From the NCBI RefSeq assembly GCF_009709575.1, contig NZ_WIXO01000001.1, positions 4,528,001 to 4,592,000 of the forward strand: a stretch of 64,000 bases of DNA, given 5' to 3'. Below are positions 34,543 to 42,158 of the stretch, piece by piece. Numbering within the stretch: position 1 is the first letter of the stretch; every line of letters starts with the position of its first letter. A program made the position numbers and the translations under genes. Below the pieces are notes generated by a model. That model saw only the letters and a list, made by a program, of their open reading frames with translations. It searched no databases and was not told the DNA's origin. The DNA is from Streptomyces taklimakanensis (GTDB lineage: Bacteria > Actinomycetota > Actinomycetes > Streptomycetales > Streptomycetaceae).

Positions 34543-34767
34543 GTCGAAGACCCGTCACAGTCGGATCCGGCCGATCCTGTGCGGCAGTGTGCCGACCACG
34601 ATGGCGCGGTCGCCGGACGGAGGGCTCCGCTGCGGGGCGGCCGAGCAGCACACCGGCGCACCTTGTTCTCCGGACCCCAGGCCCTTGGCCTGCCGGAGCG
34701 GGTGATGACGTCGTCCGTGACGGTCGTGCCGTGCACAGGGCGCCGACCGCGGAACGTGTACACCGCT

Positions 34768-34796
34768 GTGGTACATGTGCTATTCGTGGTACATGT
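34768..34796. promoter_or_regulatory. Direct repeats GTGGTACATGT in front of the vapB-like gene
   Basis: GTGGTACATGT occurs at 34768-34778 and 34786-34796, an 18-base pitch, ending two bases before the antitoxin ATG. A related GTGTAC word lies at 34756. Antitoxins of this type usually bind such repeats to autoregulate the operon. No Shine-Dalgarno sequence is visible, so the mRNA may be leaderless or weakly translated. Confidence 0.5.
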
Positions 34797-34798
34797 CC

Positions 34799-35053
34799 AT
34801 GAAGCGAACCAACGTCTACGCCGATCCGGAAGATCTCGCGATCATCAAGGAGGCCGCGAAGCGGCGCGGCGTCAGCGAGGCCGAGATCATCCGTCAGGGC
34901 ATCCATCTCGCGGCCATGGCCAACCGTGTCTGGGACGAGCCTCTCTTCTCCCGCACTTTCCGGGGGACAGGTCGTACTCCCGGCAAGAGCGAGGTGCGTG
35001 ACACCGTCGCCGACGCCGTGAGCCGCGAGACCGAGTCCGGTACCGCCGCGTGA
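34799..35053 (+). CDS. Ribbon-helix-helix antitoxin (VapB-type)
   Basis: An 84-residue protein with an N-terminal ribbon-helix-helix fold (MKRTNVYADPEDLAIIKEAA…VSEAEIIRQGIHLAA). The longer C-terminal tail would wrap the toxin. The stop codon overlaps the toxin GTG by four bases, the usual antitoxin-toxin coupling. The ATG at 34799 is preferred; ATG codons at 34775 and 34793 are in frame but lie in the operator repeats. It lies between two attachment-site-like modules. Confidence 0.82.
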   Translation: MKRTNVYADPEDLAIIKEAAKRRGVSEAEIIRQGIHLAAMANRVWDEPLFSRTFRGTGRTPGKSEVRDTVADAVSRETESGTAA

Positions 35054-35493
35054 TCATCGTCGTCGCGGACACCTCCGGGCTCCTCGCGGCGCTCGACTCC
35101 GCCCATCCCGAGCATCACGCGTCGAACGAGGCGATCATGGCCGCGGGGCTCCTGGTGATGTCCCCACTGCTGCTCGCGGAGATCGACCACGTCGCCACTC
35201 GCGAGCTCGGCCGTGAAGCGGCGCTCAGCGCGGTCGACGACATCCGGCATTGGGTGCGTCGAGGCCGTATCGCTCTGCCCGAGATCACGGAAGACCATCT
35301 CGATATCGCCCAGTCGGTGCGTGCCCGGTACCGCGACCTGGACCTGGACCTCGCGGATGCGGTGAACGTGGCCCTCGCCGCCGAGTACGACACCGACGTC
35401 GTACTCACGCTCGACCGTCGCGACTTCCGGGCTGTGCGTCCACTGGGCCGGTACAAGGCGTTCCGGGTCCTGCCCGACGACCTTCCGATCTGA
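35050..35493 (+). CDS. PIN-domain toxin (VapC-type ribonuclease)
   Basis: A 147-residue PIN-domain protein. The Mg-binding acidic residues are present: D7 (VADTSG), E44 (LLAEID), D103 (LADAVNVALA) and D122/D125 (TLDRRDF). Such toxins cut tRNA or rRNA when the labile antitoxin is lost. It is translationally coupled to the RHH antitoxin. Its last residues, GRYKAFRVLPDD, reappear at nucleotide level at 41646 in a broken copy, showing that related modules have been gained and lost in this island. Confidence 0.87.
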   Translation: MIIVVADTSGLLAALDSAHPEHHASNEAIMAAGLLVMSPLLLAEIDHVATRELGREAALSAVDDIRHWVRRGRIALPEITEDHLDIAQSVRARYRDLDLDLADAVNVALAAEYDTDVVLTLDRRDFRAVRPLGRYKAFRVLPDDLPI

Positions 35494-35544
35494 CGCCGGA
35501 GGGCGCCCGGCCGTGTCGTTGCTTGTCGCCGATTCCGCGGGCCG

Positions 35545-35564
35545 TGACGCTCGTTTGACGCTCA
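35545..35564 (+). repeat. Third TGACGCTC direct-repeat pair
   Basis: TGACGCTCG at 35545-35553 and TGACGCTCA at 35556-35564, again with 11-base pitch, lie between vapC and attachment-like copy 2. A degenerate GGCCTGCAG-TTT word follows at 35606. It may be a remnant arm of a further attachment site. Confidence 0.55.
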
Positions 35565-35635
35565 CGGTGCCCGTGGACTCCCGGGCGGGCAGGAAAACCT
35601 CTCTGGCCTGCAGTTTCCCGGGCGCGATTCCGGCC

Positions 35636-35878
35636 GACATCTTTCCGGTGACGTCGCATGTGGAGTGTGTGGCAATCCTCGAACCCGCGGGCAAGGCGTC
35701 CTGACCTGCGTTTTTGTTGTCCGGGTCGGTTGCTCGACCTGTTTCCCCCGTGCAGCGGTTTGAGCGGACGGATCGGCCTTTGTTGGTTCGCTGACCTGCG
35801 GATTCGTGAGCGCGGTGCTTGCATGGGCAACGCCTTCAGAGGGGCGTTCGGAGACTCTTGACGCTCGGATGACGCTCG
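35636..35878 (+). repeat. Attachment-site-like module, copy 2 (diverged methyltransferase 3' end plus spaced motifs)
   Basis: Codons from 35636 to the TGA at 35702-35704 read DIFPVTSHVECVAILEPAGKAS, matching the real methyltransferase tail at 16 of 22 residues but with many different third codon positions. CTGACCTGCG follows at 35701, CTGACCTGCGG at 35791, TGACGCTCG at 35859 and 35870; spacings 90, 68 and 11 are identical to copy 1. The divergent codon choices suggest the tail came from another strain's gene, carried in by an integrating element. No start codon context supports a separate gene here. Confidence 0.75.
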
Positions 35879-35946
35879 AAGCCGAGCTTTTGCTGCACTT
35901 CCGCAGTGGCGGTGCGAGCGACCGGCCGGGGCCGACCGCGCCACCT

Positions 35947-35965
35947 TGATACCGGCCTGGTATCA
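35947..35965. promoter_or_regulatory. Inverted repeat TGATACC-N5-GGTATCA before the RHH/Doc operon
   Basis: Seven-base perfect arms end eight bases before the antitoxin start codon, overlapping the expected promoter. This is the position and size of a toxin-antitoxin autoregulatory operator. Confidence 0.6.
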
Positions 35966-35972
35966 TGCGTGT

Positions 35973-36167
35973 ATGGCGATGACACTCCGACTCCCCGACG
36001 ACCTTGACGCGAAGCTCACCGAGAGGGCTCGTCGGGAGGGCCGCAGCAAGCAGGAGCTTGCCATCGAGGCCATCCGTGACGCCCAGAACCGGGCCGAGCT
36101 GAAGGTCGACGACGTCCTGGCCGAGCTGATGGACAGCGATGCGGAGATCCTGGACTACCTGAAGTGA
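35973..36167 (+). CDS. Ribbon-helix-helix antitoxin paired with Doc toxin
   Basis: A 64-residue protein: an RHH DNA-binding half (MAMTLRLPDDLDAKLTERARREGRSKQELAIEAI) and a C-terminal acidic tail (LMDSDAEILDYLK) that probably inserts into the toxin. Doc is classically paired with a Phd-fold antitoxin; here the fold is clearly RHH. Its stop overlaps the toxin start by four bases. The ATG at 35973 is chosen because upstream codons run through the operator. Confidence 0.82.
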   Translation: MAMTLRLPDDLDAKLTERARREGRSKQELAIEAIRDAQNRAELKVDDVLAELMDSDAEILDYLK

Positions 36168-36556
36168 CGGGCGTGCGCTACATCCAGATCGACGAGATCC
36201 TGACCATCGCCCGCGCGGTCAACGGTACCGAGCACAGCGTGCGTGACATGGGTCTTCTGGTGTCGGCGATCGAGAGGCCCCGGACGAACGTGTTCGGGGC
36301 CGAGTTGTATCCCACACTGCACGAGAAGGCTGCGGCACTGCTGCACTCCGTCGCCCGCAATCACGCGCTGATCGACGGCAACAAGCGCACCGCCTGGCTC
36401 GGCATGCGTGTCTTCCTGCGGTTCAACGGCGTCAGCGCCGGTACCGTCCCGCCCCCCGTCTCCGTTGCCGGCCCGTTCGTCGAGGACGTCGCCCAGGACA
36501 AGGTCGACGCACCGGTCATCGCCAAGCGCCTGTCGGCCTGGTTCCCCGTTTTCTGA
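36164..36556 (+). CDS. doc: Fic/Doc family toxin
   Basis: A 130-residue Doc-type protein. The Fic loop is NH67ALIDGNK74RTAW, where the histidine is catalytic. Doc phosphorylates elongation factor Tu and stops translation. The GTG at 36164 overlaps the antitoxin stop. The length and the absence of the longer Fic AMP-transferase core fit Doc. It is the second toxin-antitoxin pair in 1.8 kb, directly after attachment-like copy 2. The following 155 bases hold no gene. Confidence 0.88.
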   Translation: MTGVRYIQIDEILTIARAVNGTEHSVRDMGLLVSAIERPRTNVFGAELYPTLHEKAAALLHSVARNHALIDGNKRTAWLGMRVFLRFNGVSAGTVPPPVSVAGPFVEDVAQDKVDAPVIAKRLSAWFPVF

Positions 36557-36711
36557 CGTCCGACGTCGTGCGGTGGGAAGACGAACGTAGGTCTGGAAAG
36601 CGGTGCTGGCTCCGTGCATTCCGCCTTTCTTGGGATCCGTTCATCCAGAGGATCGGTGTGTTTGCCGTCGCGAGACGGAGCAGCGAGTCTGCTCGGTGCG
36701 GAAATGCGTGC

Positions 36712-37047
36712 TCAGCGAGGAGCGGTATCGCCCGGGGGCTCTGCTCCCAGGAGCGCGAGCAGCCCGGGGAATCTCTTCTCGATGTCCGCGCGTCGTAGTC
36801 GGATGCCCTTGCGGTTGCCGTAGTCGATCTCGTCAATGAGACCTGCCTCGCGCAGGACCCGGAAGTGGTGGGTCTGGGTCTGCTTCGAGATCGGAAGATC
36901 GAACGAGTTGCAGCCCCGCTCGCTGTCGCTGTGGTCGGCGGCCAACTGCGTCATCACCGAACGACGGTGCTCGTCGGCGAGGGCGCGAAACACCGCACCC
37001 AGATCGAGCGCATCGGCCTCCGGGCCGTCCAGGTTCTTCTCGGCCAC
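36712..37047 (-). CDS. ArsR family transcriptional regulator
   Basis: A 111-residue winged-helix protein (LGAVFRALADEHRRSVMTQLA… SKQTQTHHFRVLREAGLIDEIDYGNRKGIRLRRADIEKRFPGLL). It lacks the classical metal-binding ELCVCD motif, so it is more likely a small-molecule or redox sensor. The GTG at 37047 follows an AAGGGGG site. It is divergent from a flavin monooxygenase gene; two matching 22-base palindromes lie in between, so it probably represses both. Confidence 0.87.
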   Translation of the reverse strand: MAEKNLDGPEADALDLGAVFRALADEHRRSVMTQLAADHSDSERGCNSFDLPISKQTQTHHFRVLREAGLIDEIDYGNRKGIRLRRADIEKRFPGLLALLGAEPPGDTAPR

Positions 37048-37060
37048 GCGGCACCCCCTT

Positions 37061-37082
37061 AGGTATGACTTGCATCGTACCT
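37061..37082. promoter_or_regulatory. ArsR-type operator, proximal to the regulator gene
   Basis: AGGTATGA-N6-TCGTACCT is a 22-base imperfect palindrome just upstream of the arsR-type start codon. It matches the second site at 37101-37122 in length and arm sequence. Confidence 0.65.
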
Positions 37083-37100
37083 GAAGGGTGTGCTCCACTG

Positions 37101-37122
37101 AGGTACGAAATTTTTCGTACCT
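37101..37122. promoter_or_regulatory. ArsR-type operator, proximal to the monooxygenase gene
   Basis: AGGTACGAA-N4-TTCGTACCT has perfect nine-base arms. The start-to-start distance to the first operator is 40 bases, about four helical turns, so two dimers could bind the same DNA face. Confidence 0.7.
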
Positions 37123-37217
37123 TGGTTCCGGTCGCGCTGCCCCGTGCCGCCGCTCCCCGAGACCCGGCCCGGCGCTCGCCGGGGACCTGGTCATCGACAC
37201 TCCGAGAGGTCATCGTC

Positions 37218-38360
37218 ATGAAGAAGCCCGAGGTGCTGATAGTCGGTGCCGGAATCGCAGGGCCCGCAGTCGCGTACTGGCTCTCCCGGAATGGATACCG
37301 GCCGACGGTCGTCGAACATGCCCGGCAGCTGCGCTCCGGTGGTAGCGCGATCGTCGTGAAGGGGCCCGCGATCCCGGTCGCCGACCGGATGGGCATCCTC
37401 CCGCAGCTCCGCGGGCTCGCCACCCGCAATCGGTCACTGACCCTGCTCGACCCCGGCGGCAGGCGGATCCTGCACCTCCCGCTCACCTCTGACAAGACGC
37501 CGACGGTCGAGGTGACCCGAGCCGACCTTTCCGAGGTGCTCCACCGGTCGGCGCAGACCGAGGCCGAGTTCGTGTTCGACGACACGGTCACCGCTCTCGA
37601 CCAGGACCGAGGTGGGGTCGACGTCACCTTCCGGCGGTCCGCGCCACGGCGCTTCGACTTGGTGGTCGGTGCCGACGGGATGCACTCCACCGTACGGCGC
37701 CTGGTGTTCGGACCCGAGCGGCAGTTCGCGAGCGATTTGGGCCTGTACGGCGCGACCGTGCCGCTGGAACCCGACGCCATCGAGGACCCGAGTGAGATGA
37801 CGATGCTGACCGTGCCGAACCGGATGCTGGTCGTCCACCCCTCGCGGACCACTCCACTCGCGATCTTCACCTTCCGGGCCGCACCGCCGGCGCCCCACGA
37901 CCGCAAGAACATCGCCCTTCACAAGCAGACCGTGGCCGATGCCTACGCCGACGTGGGGTGGCGGGCACCGGAACTCGTGGCGGCGTTCCTCGACCACCCG
38001 GCTCCGTTCTTCGACCCCCTGACCACCGTCCGGGTGCCCTCGTGGTCCCGTGGACGGGTCGTACTGCTCGGGGACGCGGCGGCGGCGACAGCCCTGCTGG
38101 GTGACGGGTCCAGCATGGCGATGGCGGGCGCGTACGCCCTCGCAGAAGAGCTCGCCGCCCATCCCGGTGATCACGCCCGCGCCTTCGCCGCCTACGAGTC
38201 GCGGCTCCGCCGTGAGGTAGGCCCGCGGCAGCGACGCGTCGGTCTGCTCTCCAGGCTCATGGTGCCCCGCACCCGGCCGGGCCTCGCGGTGCGCAACGCG
38301 GTGGGCCGCGCGGTCGGTCGCACGAACCGGATCGTCTCTCGCGAAGCCGCGAACCGGTAG
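37218..38360 (+). CDS. FAD-dependent monooxygenase
   Basis: A 380-residue flavoprotein hydroxylase of the PHBH-like class. It has the FAD dinucleotide loop VLIVGAGIAGPAVAYWLSRNGYRPTVVE (residues 5-32), the DG motif LVVGADGMHSTVRR (about 150) and GD motif VVLLGDAAAATALLGDGSSMAMAGAYAL (about 284). Such enzymes often inactivate antibiotics or hydroxylate aromatic compounds. The ATG at 37218 is chosen over an upstream frame extension that crosses the operators. It is divergent from, and likely controlled by, the ArsR-type regulator. Confidence 0.88.
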   Translation: MKKPEVLIVGAGIAGPAVAYWLSRNGYRPTVVEHARQLRSGGSAIVVKGPAIPVADRMGILPQLRGLATRNRSLTLLDPGGRRILHLPLTSDKTPTVEVTRADLSEVLHRSAQTEAEFVFDDTVTALDQDRGGVDVTFRRSAPRRFDLVVGADGMHSTVRRLVFGPERQFASDLGLYGATVPLEPDAIEDPSEMTMLTVPNRMLVVHPSRTTPLAIFTFRAAPPAPHDRKNIALHKQTVADAYADVGWRAPELVAAFLDHPAPFFDPLTTVRVPSWSRGRVVLLGDAAAATALLGDGSSMAMAGAYALAEELAAHPGDHARAFAAYESRLRREVGPRQRRVGLLSRLMVPRTRPGLAVRNAVGRAVGRTNRIVSREAANR

Positions 38361-38455
38361 ACCGGGTCCGCACCGACCGGCCACCGGTCGGTGCGCAGCT
38401 CCGCGGTAGCTCTCAGCCGGGTCGGCGCCGCCATGTCCGACGAGCCCGGCTCGGC

Positions 38456-38798
38456 GTGGCAGGTCATCGCCGATGCGGCAGGTCGGCTGCTGTCGGCCTC
38501 ACTCACCGTTCCGGGCGCTCGCCACGACATGGGGGCTGCCGGTGACCGCGCCCCCCGCGGCGCGGAGGTGAAGTGCTGGGCGGACAAGGCGGATCAGGGC
38601 GCCGGCACATCGTCCGGGTGCCCTTCCGCAGCCTGCGTCCCAAGCTGTGGCAACGCCCTTGCCAGGATCCGTTGCCTCGGCGAGTAAGCCATGGCCGCCC
38701 TGAAGGGCTGGCGCCTCCCGCGGGAACTCCGCTGTAGCACCAACCGGGTCGCCACCATCGTGAAGACCATCCCCGCCCTTCGTCACGCCTCAACCTGA
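38456..38798 (+). pseudogene. IS5-type transposase remnant
   Basis: The frame reads QVIADAAGRLLSASLTVPGARHDMGAA, then VKCWADKADQGAG, and later ALARIRCLGE, AMAALKGWRLPRELRCS and a terminal RHAST. These are the middle and C-terminal blocks of IS5-family DDE transposases (ADKAYQGAG and RIRALGEQAMATLKGWRLLRKLRCS, from memory). The N terminus is missing, the region 38600-38645 is out of frame, and a TAA at 38685-38687 replaces a sense codon between RCLGE and AMA. No terminal inverted repeats were identified. Confidence 0.72.
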
Positions 38799-38825
38799 GG
38801 TTGGAAAAGGCTTGGCGTGCGAACT

Positions 38826-39119
38826 TCAGGAAGCACGTGTCCGGGGGGAGGCGCCACTGTGGTGAGGGCGAGCGGGTTTCGAACTGAGCCGTGAAACCTG
38901 TTCCAAGCGGTCCATCTGGTCCAGGAGCTGTTTGTTCACCCGGTATTCCTTGTGCCGGGGTTCCAGGCGCTTGTACCGGACAAGGCCGAAGCTGTGCGTG
39001 GGATGGTGGCAGTAGATCATGTCCGTGCCCAACCGGATCTCGACCGGGGTGGCATCGACGTTGACGACCTCGGGACGACGTCCTGTGGAGTCTTCCGGCA
39101 CGTGGATGTCGCATCGCAC
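38826..39119 (-). CDS. Hypothetical island protein
   Basis: A 97-residue protein with a natural-looking amino acid mix for the window (VNVDATPVEIRLGTDMIYCHHPTHSFGLVRYKRLEPRHKEYRVNK; rich in Tyr, Asn, Lys, His). No signal or membrane segment is evident; the last 20 residues are Ser/Arg/Pro-rich. It begins with GTG at 39119 without a clear ribosome-binding site. I do not recognise it. The segment may be a real accessory gene or a relic. Confidence 0.45.
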   Translation of the reverse strand: MRCDIHVPEDSTGRRPEVVNVDATPVEIRLGTDMIYCHHPTHSFGLVRYKRLEPRHKEYRVNKQLLDQMDRLEQVSRLSSKPARPHHSGASPRTRAS

Positions 39120-39654
39120 GTCACCGCGTTGTCGCCGGTCATCGGAGAAAGGGGCGCTCGCCGCCCAGCCCGACTCGTGCGTCGTGGTTGGTCAGGCTGT
39201 TCTCCGCCGGGTCCGGAATGAGTTTCGTCGGGTATGCCTCCTCCCGGGATGAGGGACGATTCCAGGCCGACGGCGCGGAGTGCGGGAAGTCGGTGGACGC
39301 GGCCCCGCCGAGGGCAGCCCGTGACAGACCGCGAAGCCGCTCGGCGGCAGGGGCCTCGGGGCCGAACCCGGCTTCTGGATTTTCAGCCAATCCAGCGGGA
39401 GCCGGAGCCGGTCGGCGCCGCGTCGATGGGCGGCTGGAACGAGTCGTCGACCGGGATGTGGGGAGATATTCGACGGACAGGCAATCTATGAGCGCTGTGT
39501 GGCACTTGTCCACGTTGTGTGGTGATGTGTGCGGGCGGCTCGCGACCTCATCACCTTGCGTCGTGTGTCGTCGCCGTTGGTGGTGTGTCGTGGCGTTGGC
39601 TTGAAAATATTTTCCTCCCAAGGAAATCGATAAGGCGGCTCCTACAATGGAGAT
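39120..39654. other. 535-base region without a convincing gene; promoter of the PBP gene at its right end
   Basis: Open frames on both strands are Arg/Ser/Ala-rich and lack recognisable motifs. The final 60 bases are AT-rich for the window (TTGAAAATATTTTCC near 39601; TACAAT at 39645) and precede a GGAGAT ribosome-binding site. They probably carry the promoter of the penicillin-binding protein gene. Confidence 0.5.
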
Positions 39655-41286
39655 ATGACATACGGGGTTCAAGTTCCGCAGAAGAGACGGGCTGTGCGTT
39701 GGCGTCCGGTTCTCGGTGTTTTGGTCGCGGTCGCCATTTTAGCCGGTGCTGGCTACTGGATGCACAACGCGCGGGGCGATGACGGCGACGCGGAAGTGGC
39801 GGCGGCGACCGAGCGGGTGGAGGAGTTCCTTTCGGTGTGGGAGGCCGGGAACGCCGACGAAGCCGCCTCCCACACGGATGCTCCGGACGCTGCCGAATCG
39901 CTCGTCGACTCGGTGCTGACGAACCTGAAGCCGACGGAGACGGACATCGCCGTTGACGGCGATGCCGAACGAGTGGGGGAGGAGGTGAAGGTTCCCTTCA
40001 GGGTGGAAATGCAGATTCCAGGCGTGGGCGAGTACGCGTGGAATTCAAACGCCACGGCCCGGAAGAAAGAGGGTGAGGAGTGGGAGGTGGTGTTCACTAC
40101 GCCCATGGTCCATCCGGAGATGAAGCACGGCCAGACCCTGGCTCTGCAGTCCCGGGAACGTGCGAAGATCCTCGACTCGACCGGCGCCGAGCTCCAGGCG
40201 GCGTCTTTGACGGGCACCGTCGACCCGAAGAGCGGGAAGGGCGTTTCGGGGCTCCAGGGCCGCTATGACGAGCAGCTCACGGGGGGCGGTGGCGGAACGA
40301 AGTCGGTGGTGGTCGCGGACCGGGACTCGGGGCGTGCGGTGAAGCGGCTCGGTGAGGAGAAGGGCAGCCGAGGCGAGCCGGTCGAGACCACCATCGACCC
40401 GAGCGTCCAGGTTGCGGCCGCCGAAGCGCTGGAAGGCGTGGACAAGAACGCCGCCATCGTCGCTGTGGCTCCGAGCAGTGGCCGAATCCTGGCCGCTGCG
40501 AACGTGCCGGGTGGCATGAACCGCGCGCTGACGGGTCGCTACGCGCCGGGCTCGACGTTCAAGGTGGTCTCCGCCGCCGCGCTGCTGAAGACGGGCATGC
40601 GTCCCGAGGATGTCGCGGACTGCCCCGAATTCGCTTACGTCAACGGTCAGCGCTTCGAGAACCAGGACCGGTTCACGTTGCCGGCGGGCTCCAGCTTCAA
40701 GGACTCCTTCGCCGAGTCCTGCAACACCTTCTTCGTCGACGCGCGGGACAAAATGTCGAATTCGGCCCTCTGGGACACGGCCCAGGCTTTCGGGATCGGT
40801 GGAGTGTGGGATGTGGGCGCTGTGACCTTCGACGGCGCGGTCCCGGTCTCCGAGAATGAGAACGAGAAGGCCGCGTCCATGATCGGGCAGGCGCGTGTCG
40901 AGGCGTCTCCGCTGGTGATGGCCTCGGTCGCGGCGACGGTCAAGGAGGGCGAGTTCAAGCAGCCGGTTCTGGTGCCGGACGCGGTGCGGGAGAAGCACGA
41001 GGCACCGGAAGCGCTGGACCCGGCGGTGGTCGCCGATCTGCGCATGATGATGCGGGCGACGGTCACCGAGGGAGCGGGAGTGGAGCTGAGGAACGTCCCC
41101 GGCCGGCCCCATGCCAAGACCGGCACGGCCGAGTTCGGCGACGAGGACCCGCCGCGTACGCACGCGTGGATGATCGGCTTTCAGGGAGACCGCGATCTGG
41201 CCTGGGCGGTTCTGCTGGAGGACGGTGGGTCCGGAGGCGCGGACGCGGGCCCCATCGCGGCGAAGTTCCTCCGGAACCTCGGCTGA
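39655..41286 (+). CDS. Penicillin-binding protein with NTF2-like N-terminal domain
   Basis: A 543-residue class B-type transpeptidase. It has one membrane anchor (residues 18-36), an NTF2-like MecA_N domain (about 48-152), a linker/dimerisation region and a transpeptidase domain (about 245-540). The active-site motifs are S300-TF-K303, S355-CN and K488-TG. It cross-links peptidoglycan outside the membrane; MecA_N-type PBPs include forms with low beta-lactam affinity. Codon 29 is TTA (39739-39741), so translation should depend on the bldA tRNA. Lower GC and its island position suggest transfer. A hairpin follows. Confidence 0.9.
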   Translation: MTYGVQVPQKRRAVRWRPVLGVLVAVAILAGAGYWMHNARGDDGDAEVAAATERVEEFLSVWEAGNADEAASHTDAPDAAESLVDSVLTNLKPTETDIAVDGDAERVGEEVKVPFRVEMQIPGVGEYAWNSNATARKKEGEEWEVVFTTPMVHPEMKHGQTLALQSRERAKILDSTGAELQAASLTGTVDPKSGKGVSGLQGRYDEQLTGGGGGTKSVVVADRDSGRAVKRLGEEKGSRGEPVETTIDPSVQVAAAEALEGVDKNAAIVAVAPSSGRILAAANVPGGMNRALTGRYAPGSTFKVVSAAALLKTGMRPEDVADCPEFAYVNGQRFENQDRFTLPAGSSFKDSFAESCNTFFVDARDKMSNSALWDTAQAFGIGGVWDVGAVTFDGAVPVSENENEKAASMIGQARVEASPLVMASVAATVKEGEFKQPVLVPDAVREKHEAPEALDPAVVADLRMMMRATVTEGAGVELRNVPGRPHAKTGTAEFGDEDPPRTHAWMIGFQGDRDLAWAVLLEDGGSGGADAGPIAAKFLRNLG

Positions 41287-41309
41287 GCCGCCTGCGCTCG
41301 GCACCCGCC

Positions 41310-41340
41310 CCGCCCCGGACACGGTCCGTGTCCGGGGCGG
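41310..41340 (+). terminator. Hairpin terminator after the PBP gene
   Basis: Complementary arms 41310-41324 and 41326-41340 form a GC-rich stem whose centre (ACGGTCCGT) is itself palindromic. It starts 24 bases after the stop codon. Confidence 0.7.
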
Positions 41341-41589
41341 CGGCCGTCCGCGGCGGCCTCGGCGAGGAGGGCCCGGTCCCGTTCGGCGTCCCGTGCGGCC
41401 TTGCCGGACGTGATCGCGATGACCGGCGGCTCGGATCCGGGGGCCACGCGACGGTGATGGCGTTGAGCGTGCCGTACCGGCCGGTCCCCGTTGTGTCGGC
41501 CACCCTCGCCGCGGGGGCGGTTGAGCGGCACACCGGCTCACCTGCTCCGCGGACTCCGGGTCCTCGGCCCACCGGAGCAGGTCGAGGAC

Positions 41590-41690
41590 GTCGCTCGGGA
41601 CAAGCGCGGCGTCTTCCGGGGCGCCGAACCGGTGGGTGCCCCATGGGGCCGGTACAAGGCGTTCCGGGTCTGCCCGACGTCCCGTCCGCG
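41590..41690 (+). pseudogene. vapC-like toxin gene fragment (C-terminal end)
   Basis: Positions 41646-41670 are identical over 25 bases to the 3' part of the intact vapC-like gene (35445-35469), encoding GRYKAFRV. After a one-base deletion the match continues (TGCCCGACG). Upstream codons FRGAEPVGAPW loosely resemble the DFRAVRPL stretch. No start codon or catalytic half remains, so this is a frame-shifted remnant of a second PIN-toxin gene. Confidence 0.62.
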
Positions 41691-42158
41691 GCTCCGGTCG
41701 GGGCCCGACGGAGACCGGACGCCGCCTTTCCGCCGGCCCCGGGGACGTTCCGTCGTCGGTACGGCACGTGCGGGAGGCGCTGACGTCGTCCACCTGCTCC
41801 TTGTCATTCGGGTTGCTCGGCAGGCCGACCTCTGTTCATCATTTCGAACATTCCGGAGCCGTTCCAGCGCACAGCGGTGCGTCTCCGGGGCGCACCCCCG
41901 AACGCCGAGCCGCAAGGAGCCTGCCGCATGCGTACGCCATGGCCTCGTGGGCTCTTCTCGCGCCGTCGCGCGTCGGGCGCGCCCGTCCTGCGCACGTACG
42001 AGCCGGTGCACCGGGAGGTCGCCGGCCACCGGGCGGTGCCGTCGCGGACCTCGGCGCCGGGTACGACCTGAGCGGGACCCGCGGCCGTGCCGGAGGGATC
42101 CGGGCGTCGTCACCGGCTTGCCGCCCGGGCGACGGCACGTTCCGCCGGCCGGCGCGGT

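Larger units (their letters stand above)
41287..42158. other. Decayed DNA with no intact gene
   Basis: This stretch lacks an open frame with a plausible product on either strand; long open frames here are compositional artefacts. It contains the PBP terminator, a vapC fragment (annotated separately) and unidentified fragments. Among those is a reverse-strand phrase, RYGTLNAITVA, near 41470. The 258 bases between the GH62 fragment and the membrane-protein gene (42333-42590) also hold nothing recognisable. Confidence 0.55.

Noticed and set aside
35513..35704. 63-residue forward frame ending in HVECVAIL-EPAGKAS
   Set aside because: Only its last 22 codons are protein-like, and they match the methyltransferase tail; better explained as a carried-in gene end at an attachment site than as a gene.
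40045..41793. 582-residue reverse open frame opposite the PBP gene
   Set aside because: Antisense frame with biased composition; the forward protein has SxxK, SxN and KTG motifs.
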